36,949 nucleotides of DNA from a bacterium. Lineage in GTDB: Bacteria > Bacillota_I > Bacilli_A > RF39 > UBA660. The notes under the pieces were generated by a model. It did not search any database. It saw only the letters and a program-made list of their open reading frames with translations, and had not been told where the DNA came from. Positions 28,965 to 36,949 of this stretch are shown in pieces. A program made the translations under genes and the position numbers. Location: contig JAQXRJ010000070.1 of NCBI GenBank assembly GCA_029218465.1, forward strand, positions 1-36,949, written 5' to 3'. The first letter of the stretch is position 1. Every line of letters begins with the position of its first letter.

Positions 28965-29141
28965 TTATTCACAAGTATATATAATCATTGCGCTAAAACA
29001 ATATATTTGTTCTTCACCAAACATAGAAATAGATACTTGATATTTAATATCAACAAATGATTCTCCTATTTGCTCTAAAAAATTATTAACACTATTTTCT
29101 AAATCTTTTTCATGCATTTCATCAAATATTTTTACTTTCAT
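28965..29141 (-). CDS. Cse60-like small sporulation protein (58 aa, absent from ORF track)
   Basis: My translation: MKVKIFDEMHEKDLENSVNNFLEQIGESFVDIKYQVSISMFGEEQIYCFSAMIIYTCE, with RBS ggtgat; resembles the Cse60 family. Confidence 0.7.
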   Translation of the reverse strand: MKVKIFDEMHEKDLENSVNNFLEQIGESFVDIKYQVSISMFGEEQIYCFSAMIIYTCE

Positions 29142-29192
29142 CTTATCACCAATAAAATTATCATATAATTAAATCTATAAAAGTGTCGAAAA

Positions 29193-29222
29193 AAAGAAAT
29201 AAGCATTTCACTACTTACTTCT
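29193..29222 (-). terminator. leuS terminator
   Basis: Minus strand agaagtaag...cttatttcttttttt. Confidence 0.6.
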
Positions 29223-29225
29223 TTA

Positions 29226-31634
29226 TTACTTTACAACAATATTAACAATTTTACCTTTAATTATAATTATTTTAATTATTTCTTTTCCATCAATAAATTT
29301 TTTTACATTTTCTTCTGCTAATGCCTTTGTCTTAATACTTTCTTCATCTTCATCTAATGTAATGGTGATTGTTGCTCTTACTTTACCATTTACTTGAACT
29401 CCAATGTTTAAATTAGTATCCACTGTTTTAGATAAATCATATTTTGGCCATGAAGATTCACAAATAGGTTTTCCTAAGTTATACATTTCATTTAATTCTT
29501 CAGAAATATGGGGTGCAATTGGATTTAAAAGTATTAACATTATTCGATATTCATCCTTAGTAATACCATTTTTATATGAATCAAACTCATTTAACAATAT
29601 CATTAAGGTTGATACTGCAGTATTAAATTTTAATGTTGTTAGATCATTTTCAACTTTTTGAATGCTTTTATTTACTAGAATTTCGTTTGTTATACCTTTT
29701 TCATTATTTAATTTTGTTCCCAATCTTTCTATTCTATCCAAAAACCTACGACAACCTTTTAATGAATCAATATTCCATGGCGCATCTTGTTGATAATCTC
29801 CCATAAACATTTCATATAAACGTAATGTATCTGCACCATATTCATTCACTATATCATCAGGATTTATTACATTTCCTTTAGATTTACTCATTTTTTGATT
29901 ATCAGAACCTAGTACCATTCCATGACTAACTCGTACATCAATCATTTCTTTATGTGGAACATATCCAAAGTTATATAGCATTTGAACCCAAAATCTTGCA
30001 TATAGTAAATGTCTTGCCGTATGTTCCATTCCACCATTATACCAGTTTACTTTTCCCCAATATTTCATTGCATCCATTGAAGCAAATTCTTTATTATTTT
30101 TAGCATCCATAAATCTTAGGAAATACCAAGACGATCCAGCCCATTGAGGCATTGTGTCTGTTTCACGTTTAGAATCTTCACCACAGTTAGGGCACTTACA
30201 ATTTACCCATTCAGTAATCTTAGCAAGTGGACTTTCACCATCATCAGTTGGTTCATATTCGGCAACATCGGGTAAAAGTAAAGGTAAATCTTCTTCATTC
30301 ATCGGAACCCATCCACATTTAGGACAATTTATCATAGGAATTGGTTCTCCCCAAAATCTTTGCCTAGAGAAAATCCAATCTCTCATTTTATAATTATTAA
30401 CTTTTCTTGCTATACCTTTTTCTTCAAGCATTTTAGTTATGGCTTCTTTTGCTTCTTCCACAGTTAAACCAGTAAATTCTTCAGAATTAATTAATTTACA
30501 ATTCTTACCTAAATAATCACTTTTTTCAAATGCTTTTTCAGATACATCAGCACCATCTATTACTTGAATCATTTCAAGATTGTGTTCAATTGCATATTCA
30601 AAATCCCTTTGGTCATGAGTAGGAACAGCCATAACAGCACCTGTTCCATAGTTTCCTAATACAAAATCTCCTAAAAATATTGGAACCTTTTTGCCATTTA
30701 CTGGATTGATTGCCTTTATACCCTTTATTTCACAACCTGTCTTTCCTTTGTTAAGTTCAGTTCTATCCATATCAGATTTTTTAGCAGTTTCAGCAATATA
30801 ATCATTAACCTCTTTTTTATTTTCTACTCTAGGCATTAGTTCTTTAATAAGCTTACCATCTGGTGCAATAACGAAGAAAGTTATACCGTAAACGGTTTCA
30901 ATGCATGTGGTAAATACTGAAAACTTGCCACCGCCTTCTATTTCGATATCTAATTCTACTCCACTGGATTTACCAATCCAGTTAATTTGACCTAATTTAA
31001 CTTTTTCAGCAAAATTTGTGTCTTCTAATCCTTTAAGTAAGTCTTCAGCATAATCACTCATTCTAAGCATCCATTGACTTTTCTCTTTTTGTATAACTTG
31101 TGTTCCACATCTTTCACATACTCCTCCCGCACTATCTTCATTTGACAGTACAGTTTTACATTTTGTACACCAATTAACTGGAATTTTATCCTTATATGCC
31201 ATTCCATGTTTATAAAATTGTAAAAATTGCCATTGTGTCCATTTATAATAGTCTGGATCGGTTGTAGAAAATTCTCTTGACCAATCAAAAGACATGCCTA
31301 AGTTCTTCATTTGTTCTCTAAAATGATCAATATTTCTCTTAGTAGCTTCTTTTGGATGTACATGATTTTTTATTGCATACTCTTCAGCTGGAGCGCCAAA
31401 TGCATCAAACCCCATTGGATACAATACGTTATATCCTTGCATTCTTTTCATTCTTGCCATTGCATCTTGAGCTGTATAGCTTCTAACATGACCTACATGA
31501 AGTCCCGCCCCAGATGGATAAGGAAACTCCACTAGTATATAGTAAGGATTGTTACCTTTATTTTCAACCTTAAAAGTATTATTATCTTCCCAATATTTTT
31601 GCCATTTTTTTTCTATTTCTTTAAAATTAATCAT
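29226..31634 (-). CDS. leuS: Leucyl-tRNA synthetase
   Basis: EFPYPSGAGLHVGHVRSYTAQDAMARMKRMQGYNVLYPMGFDAFG; KMSKSKGNVINPDDIV; HTARHLLYARFW. Confidence 0.98.
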   Translation of the reverse strand: MINFKEIEKKWQKYWEDNNTFKVENKGNNPYYILVEFPYPSGAGLHVGHVRSYTAQDAMARMKRMQGYNVLYPMGFDAFGAPAEEYAIKNHVHPKEATKRNIDHFREQMKNLGMSFDWSREFSTTDPDYYKWTQWQFLQFYKHGMAYKDKIPVNWCTKCKTVLSNEDSAGGVCERCGTQVIQKEKSQWMLRMSDYAEDLLKGLEDTNFAEKVKLGQINWIGKSSGVELDIEIEGGGKFSVFTTCIETVYGITFFVIAPDGKLIKELMPRVENKKEVNDYIAETAKKSDMDRTELNKGKTGCEIKGIKAINPVNGKKVPIFLGDFVLGNYGTGAVMAVPTHDQRDFEYAIEHNLEMIQVIDGADVSEKAFEKSDYLGKNCKLINSEEFTGLTVEEAKEAITKMLEEKGIARKVNNYKMRDWIFSRQRFWGEPIPMINCPKCGWVPMNEEDLPLLLPDVAEYEPTDDGESPLAKITEWVNCKCPNCGEDSKRETDTMPQWAGSSWYFLRFMDAKNNKEFASMDAMKYWGKVNWYNGGMEHTARHLLYARFWVQMLYNFGYVPHKEMIDVRVSHGMVLGSDNQKMSKSKGNVINPDDIVNEYGADTLRLYEMFMGDYQQDAPWNIDSLKGCRRFLDRIERLGTKLNNEKGITNEILVNKSIQKVENDLTTLKFNTAVSTLMILLNEFDSYKNGITKDEYRIMLILLNPIAPHISEELNEMYNLGKPICESSWPKYDLSKTVDTNLNIGVQVNGKVRATITITLDEDEESIKTKALAEENVKKFIDGKEIIKIIIIKGKIVNIVVK

Positions 31635-32001
31635 TCTTTACAAGTCCTTTCTTTTTAAAATATTTTCCTAAGAAGTAATAGCTTATGAAAACTAAGAACA
31701 AAATAAGGAAAAATCCAGCAACTATGCTAATCCAAAAAATTTTAATATAACTAATCAGTGTAATTGTTATTCCCAAATCAAAAGCAATTACTAATGCCAT
31801 GAGTTCTAGAAAATATCTATAATTAACTTTCTCTAAATCAACTTTATATTTTACTACAAAAACTTCAAATTCAGCAGGCATTTTCTTTGTCAATTTACAT
31901 TTTTTTCTTTTTCTTTCTTTACCACTTTTATCAAAGTTAAAAATTATCCAAATATAATATAGTAGATATATAAATATTATAGTAAAAATTAATTCAATCA
32001 T
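31627..32001 (-). CDS. Small membrane protein of unknown function between the T-box and leuS
   Basis: Three hydrophobic segments; ATG at 32001 with a strong RBS (ttggaggaag); 3' end overlaps the leuS start by 8 nt. Confidence 0.75.
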   Translation of the reverse strand: MIELIFTIIFIYLLYYIWIIFNFDKSGKERKRKKCKLTKKMPAEFEVFVVKYKVDLEKVNYRYFLELMALVIAFDLGITITLISYIKIFWISIVAGFFLILFLVFISYYFLGKYFKKKGLVKND

Positions 32002-32018
32002 TTCTTCCTCCAACAAAA

Positions 32019-32215
32019 AAGTAGCACCACATAAGGACGAAATGCTCGTGGTACCACCTTAATTCATAATTAAAACAATTATCTCTAATCCTTAACGCGG
32101 ATATACGATTTACCATTCCTTAAGACAAGTTCATAAACATATTTTTATCGCTTTCACCAAAATGCGAGTTCTCTAAAAAAACATAATTTATTACTACTTC
32201 TTTTGTAAATAAATA
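32019..32215 (-). promoter_or_regulatory. T-box leader (Leu)
   Basis: Minus strand AAGGTGGTACCACG; terminator stem GTGGTACCAC/GTGGTGCTAC then TTTTTT; likely specifier in tatGAACTTgtc (CUU, Leu). Confidence 0.88.
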
Positions 32216-32390
32216 TAAGTATAGTATATTAGATTTGTTCAATATATTCAAGTTATTTTTAAATAAATTTATAAAAATATTAGAATGACAAAAAGAAGTA
32301 TATTTCTACACTTCCACTTTATTACTTTGAACTGATTTATTATATTGTCGAAAAATTAATTTTCAGCCATAAATAACTAAATTAAATTTT

Positions 32391-33038
32391 TTAATCTACT
32401 GAATCATAGATCAATTTAATGTCTCCAAATGCAACTTCAAAGTCCCCATCTGCTCTTGATGCACTGCTAGCATATTCTATAGTTACTACAACATCTTCAT
32501 ATCCATCAAGTTCTAATGAATGATTTTCAATACTGTCCACTGAACCAGTATATGTTTCGTTTCCGACCTTTACAGATACACTTATGCCATTACAAGCAGC
32601 TTCTACCATTGTAGCATCAGTATCAACACCAGGAGTACACACTTTTGTAGATGTTTCACCATTTACATTAGAATATATAACATTATTTAAATATGCTACA
32701 TATTTACCAGCATTATGAGCAAAAAAACTATATGTTACTTTTTGTCCAGGTTCTGTGAAATTTGCTTTTAATCCAGTAATTGTAGGGGCATCAGAATTAT
32801 CAATAGTTGCATCCTCAGCTGTTGCTGAATTTGTTCCAATACCACTTACAGCACCATCAAGCTCACTAGTATTTGAAGATGAAAAGTTTACATCAAAATC
32901 TGATTCATTAGGTGTAACTGTAGCATTTGATTTAATTGTTAGGTTGTTTGAAAACGCCGCAAAGCCTATTGACAAGCCAATAATAGCAACGAATAAAGCA
33001 ACTATCGCAATAATTCTTGAACTATGCTCTCTTTCCAT
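32391..33038 (-). CDS. TasA/CalY-like secreted protein with SipW-type signal peptide
   Basis: RIIAIVALFVAIIGLSIGFAAFSNNLTIKSNATV signal region, beta-rich mature domain, and linkage to a SipW-type peptidase. Confidence 0.7.
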   Translation of the reverse strand: MEREHSSRIIAIVALFVAIIGLSIGFAAFSNNLTIKSNATVTPNESDFDVNFSSSNTSELDGAVSGIGTNSATAEDATIDNSDAPTITGLKANFTEPGQKVTYSFFAHNAGKYVAYLNNVIYSNVNGETSTKVCTPGVDTDATMVEAACNGISVSVKVGNETYTGSVDSIENHSLELDGYEDVVVTIEYASSASRADGDFEVAFGDIKLIYDSVD

Positions 33039-33146
33039 TTTTTTCTCCTTTCTTTTATAATAACAATAGAATAAATGTATTTAACATCTAGCTCTATTAT
33101 GACTTGATTATATCATATAAACTTTTTTTAGAAAATACTTTTTATT

Positions 33147-34202
33147 CTATTTTTTTAAATCACTTTTTTTTAAAGTATATACAATAATGCTATTATCATT
33201 ATTAATATAAAAATAGCATTTTTGATGAGGTATTTCTTCATAATAAAATATTGCGTTATGAATACTATCTTTAGCATCTAACAATTCATTGAAACTATCA
33301 ACTTCTATTGTGTTACTTTTTTTAAGGTTTGGCATAGTATTTACATTTACTATTAATCTATCATATTGTCTCAATATTTTTCTTAGCATTTTATCATAAG
33401 AATTTATTTTAGGTTTTAATGACATTGCTTTTTTTGTAATGTATATAAATATAGTTAAATCAAAACCTAAAAATAATAAAGCACCTACTAAATATTTTAT
33501 ATCACCAATTTTATAATGATTTAAAGATATCACAATATTTTTATTTTTCATTGCTAATGGTTCTGTTTTTATATTAATAGTTTTTTCAGATAAAGGAATT
33601 ATTAAACTTATTTTATCATTGCCATTAATATCTGAATTACTAACAAGAGTTCCATCAATACTTCTATAAAGTTCTAAACTTACTGTTAAATTGCTTTCAG
33701 TATCAACTCCATATGAAGCTTCAAAGTTATTTGCTATTGCATTATAATGATCATAATTAATATCTACAGTCTCATTAATTACATACTCTTTTTCACTTTT
33801 TATAGGAAATTTCTTTTCTTCAGACAAATCATCTCTTTCTATATAAAATAGTGAATTATTTTTTGGATTTCTTATTTCTAAATTAGTTACTATTTTATAA
33901 TAATATTCACCATTAAGTTCTGTATCAGAAATAAATTTATAATTATAATTTATCGAAATAAAATCAATCAAATTAGAAATATAGCTCATATCTTTATCAA
34001 GATATTTTTCTTTATAGTAATTGTTGTCTTTTAAATATACTTTATAATTTGGACTTCCAGATTCTTTATAGAATACATTTTGCTCTTTTTGAATAATTAT
34101 TGATTTTTTAAAGCATAAAAATGATAATACAATAAATAAAATAAATAATAAAATCAAAATAATATTCTTTAAATAATAACTTATTTTCTTTATTTTTTTC
34201 AT
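33147..34202 (-). CDS. DUF5305-like membrane protein
   Basis: N-terminal TM, then NVFYKESGSPNYKVYLKDNNYYKEKYLDKDMSYISNLIDFISINYNYKF, and a C-terminal TM; adjacent to a SipW-type peptidase. Confidence 0.7.
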   Translation of the reverse strand: MKKIKKISYYLKNIILILLFILFIVLSFLCFKKSIIIQKEQNVFYKESGSPNYKVYLKDNNYYKEKYLDKDMSYISNLIDFISINYNYKFISDTELNGEYYYKIVTNLEIRNPKNNSLFYIERDDLSEEKKFPIKSEKEYVINETVDINYDHYNAIANNFEASYGVDTESNLTVSLELYRSIDGTLVSNSDINGNDKISLIIPLSEKTINIKTEPLAMKNKNIVISLNHYKIGDIKYLVGALLFLGFDLTIFIYITKKAMSLKPKINSYDKMLRKILRQYDRLIVNVNTMPNLKKSNTIEVDSFNELLDAKDSIHNAIFYYEEIPHQKCYFYINNDNSIIVYTLKKSDLKK

Positions 34203-34211
34203 ACTTACCTC

Positions 34212-35366
34212 CTATATTTCACTAAACCAAACCGTAGGGTATCCTATGTACGGAATTTTAAATCTTACTATACCAATTATATTTTCTTTTTTTATCAAGT
34301 AGTTGTCTTCCTCATTATTTGCATCACCTTTAGTATAATAATATACTTCATTACCAACATTAACTATTCTAATTAATCTATGTACAACAATATTTTTTTC
34401 AGCTTTAAATGCAATTATTTCCCCTTCTTTTAACTTGTTATAATTATCATATTTATCATTTAATTGCTCAGTAATTACAACACTACCTCTATCAAATACC
34501 GGATGCATTGAACCGCTTGCAATAGCAAGGGCATAATACATAAAATATCCAGAAACAAAATATATTATAATAATTGTTAATATAATAGGAATTACTAATA
34601 AAATAATTGCTGATTTATTGTAATTTCTATCTATTTCTTTATATTCATTAAAATACTTGTTTACATTTTTTCTTACTTTAAGCAAAATAAGTATTGGTAA
34701 TATAAAGTCTATTATAGCTTTTAAATATTCGGTTGGATCAGGTACTATTGGAATTATATACTGATATAATGAAAAAATCAATAAGTAGATGATAGCAGGC
34801 AAATAGCCCACTTTTATATTAATATATGTTGCAAAAATATTAACAGTTATACTAGGTAGTAATACAAGAGCGATAAATAGAAATACATCGTGTATATTTG
34901 ACATTTTTAATATACTTAAAGACGGCAATATATCAATCATAATAAATAATATAACTGTATATATGATTAAAAAATTATTATTACCAGATTTAGTTAAAAG
35001 TGAATTTCTTAAATGTTCTTTAAAAACTATTTTTAATATAGTTGGAATTATAAAAATTGTTAATCCATATAATGTTAAATAATTATTGCTTTCAGCGTAG
35101 CCAATTATAATTCCAAATAAATAGTATAATATTAAAAACATCATTGAATACATGAATACATCAAATGCAACTATTCTGTTTAAACGCTTATTGTTTTTCT
35201 CAAAACCTAATACAAAGAAAAATATAACATCACATATGAATAGAATAAATGGTAATACATAAACATTTGATAAACTGGAATTAAAACTATTTAATATCGC
35301 TAGAAACAAAAGAACTGTTTCAAATAAAAATATCGTATAATAACTTTTTACTCTTCGCTTTTTCAT
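34212..35366 (-). CDS. SipW/ER-type (S26B) signal peptidase I with long multi-TM N-terminal region
   Basis: IASGSMHPVFDRGSVV (Ser), NIVVHRLIRIV (catalytic His in place of Lys), YTKGDANNEEDNYLI. Confidence 0.88.
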   Translation of the reverse strand: MKKRRVKSYYTIFLFETVLLFLAILNSFNSSLSNVYVLPFILFICDVIFFFVLGFEKNNKRLNRIVAFDVFMYSMMFLILYYLFGIIIGYAESNNYLTLYGLTIFIIPTILKIVFKEHLRNSLLTKSGNNNFLIIYTVILFIMIDILPSLSILKMSNIHDVFLFIALVLLPSITVNIFATYINIKVGYLPAIIYLLIFSLYQYIIPIVPDPTEYLKAIIDFILPILILLKVRKNVNKYFNEYKEIDRNYNKSAIILLVIPIILTIIIIYFVSGYFMYYALAIASGSMHPVFDRGSVVITEQLNDKYDNYNKLKEGEIIAFKAEKNIVVHRLIRIVNVGNEVYYYTKGDANNEEDNYLIKKENIIGIVRFKIPYIGYPTVWFSEI

Positions 35367-35419
35367 TTTAGTTCCTTTCCTTTCATAATTTATTCTAGTT
35401 TATCAAGCATTATAAAATT

Positions 35420-36949
35420 TTATCTCCAATTTACATAATCTAACAAATTACCTGTTTCCGCAGGACTTTTTCCATTATTTCTTTGACCCCAAGTTGAATA
35501 ATTTGTAAATGCTATAATTGTTTCTTCTTTTTCATAATTGTTTATATAAGTATTGTCATAGCTTAAGTTTTCATCATTAAAGCCATAGCTATACCAATTA
35601 TCATTATCACTTCCAACAACCCATATATTCCATTTTTCAGTGTGAATATCATCTTCAGTTAAAGATATAGCATTAGCATCATCTACTTCAAAAGAACCTA
35701 AAGAAGAGAACTTTGCAGAATATATAGTTATTTTATCACTACATCCAGTAGCTTCATTTTCAAAATCTAAATTATAATTTTTAATATCAATATTATTTTT
35801 AACCCAATCAATCATTTTCATAAATTGATCTTTTGTCTTAGCTGTTTGTTTACTTGGATTAAGAGTTTGAGCAGGTCCTATAATCATAGCCATATAGTCA
35901 ATACCTTGTCTGCCTCTATGGGCGAATGACCACTCATTTGTTTTATCTTTTTGAGTAAGAAAATTTTGATATACAGTACCAGTTTCTGTTGCGTTTAATT
36001 CAATAAAATTGCTGCCATCTTTGACATATGCGTAAGGTGTTAATAGATCTTTAGCAATCGAATAAGCATTTTTACCTTTTTCAAAATTTCCAATTTCTAC
36101 TTTTTTATCAATAGCTGTTGTTGACCAACCAATTCCAGTGTTAGGACTACTACTATTTTCAGCATAAAAATGCGAATAGGCTTTACTCGAAATATCTATA
36201 TCTTCAAATGAACCATTAATTACTTGTTCGTTATCGTTTATATTAAACGAAACTTTATCTATTAAATTACCATATGATAAGTCTGTTTTAACCGATAATA
36301 CTGAACAAAGCGCAAATATTATTTCATTTGAAGTAGGTGTATAACTATCACTATACTCAAACCATTTTGAATTATTGCTTGATATAATCCAAATATCCCA
36401 CTCTTGTGTATGAATACTATCATATTCATAACTAAACCAATCATTGGTATCACCTTCAAAACTTCCAGCTGAATCAAAAGTAGGAGAATATATTTTATAT
36501 TTTGTTTTTTTTGTTGGAACTTTTAAATCAAGAGTATTATTATTAAGTAACCATTTAATCATAGCGTTAAATTGATCATCACTTGAAACGCTTGCTTTTT
36601 TCGGCTCGTTTTCTTGCTGATTACCAATTATAAGTGCCATTACTTCTTGTCCACCTCTACCTCTATGGTGTAAGTTCCAATTATATGTTTCACCAGCTGT
36701 TACTGAAAAATTTTGAAATAAACTTGCTTTTTCATTAGCATTTATTTCAGCAAATTGATTCCCATCGGGAAGAGTGGAATCTACTATATTTGCTGAAGTT
36801 AAGTTAAGATGTTCATTATTATTATTATTAATTTTAGCGACTTCTATTTGATTTGATATTGAAGTAGTATTCCAAGATACAACTTTTTCTGAAGAAACGT
36901 ATGAATAACTTGAATTTATAGTTGGCGTTTCGAAGCTGCCATTTTCAAT
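35420..36949 (-). CDS. Secreted surface protein with tandem duplicated modules; N-terminus beyond window
   Basis: The track ORF begins at an internal Met. The frame stays open for 103 more codons to the window edge (IENGSFETPTINSSYSYVSSEKVVSWNTT...QNFSVTAGETYNWNLHHRGRGGQEV). Two [NGSFE...HRGRxG...MxxIIG...IHTxxWxIWxxxS] units. Confidence 0.75.
   Translation of the reverse strand: MENGSFETPTINSSYSYVSSEKVVSWNTTSISNQIEVAKINNNNNEHLNLTSANIVDSTLPDGNQFAEINANEKASLFQNFSVTAGETYNWNLHHRGRGGQEVMALIIGNQQENEPKKASVSSDDQFNAMIKWLLNNNTLDLKVPTKKTKYKIYSPTFDSAGSFEGDTNDWFSYEYDSIHTQEWDIWIISSNNSKWFEYSDSYTPTSNEIIFALCSVLSVKTDLSYGNLIDKVSFNINDNEQVINGSFEDIDISSKAYSHFYAENSSSPNTGIGWSTTAIDKKVEIGNFEKGKNAYSIAKDLLTPYAYVKDGSNFIELNATETGTVYQNFLTQKDKTNEWSFAHRGRQGIDYMAMIIGPAQTLNPSKQTAKTKDQFMKMIDWVKNNIDIKNYNLDFENEATGCSDKITIYSAKFSSLGSFEVDDANAISLTEDDIHTEKWNIWVVGSDNDNWYSYGFNDENLSYDNTYINNYEKEETIIAFTNYSTWGQRNNGKSPAETGNLLDYVNWR

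Noticed and set aside
1-36949. CRISPR arrays, transposases, tRNA or rRNA genes
   Set aside because: No regularly spaced direct repeats, transposase-like ORFs, or tRNA/rRNA signatures were recognised by eye.

Overview
AT-rich, Bacillota-type chromosomal window. Most genes are on the minus strand: rseP(partial)-cdsA-uppS, rpsU, an RNase J-family protein, rnc, ffh / HerA-like ATPase / ylxM-ftsY, ezrA, rpsD (+), T-box-tyrS, a YtxH/lipoprotein cluster, trmB, two convergent FemAB paralogs, a MurJ/SpoVB-type flippase, Cse60, T-box-(membrane protein)-leuS, and a SipW/TasA-like secretion operon. The most interesting locus is the ~550-nt non-coding, highly structured intergenic region at about 7.80-8.35 kb. 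Read on the minus strand, it lies directly upstream of a ~196-aa four-TM protein with a DxxxD motif (NDVIGDICGIISGA). I interpret this as an OLE (ornate, large, extremophilic) RNA gene with its partner oapA. Here it appears to head an unusual operon with a coiled-coil membrane protein and a NAGPA-type phosphodiester glycosidase. Other points of note: an RNase J paralog with degenerate metal-binding motifs, a Leu T-box that controls an unknown membrane protein before leuS, sporulation-associated families (CotD-like, Cse60), a HerA ATPase inside the SRP gene cluster, and a pseudoknot-capable rpsD leader. All calls were made by eye, with no database searches.
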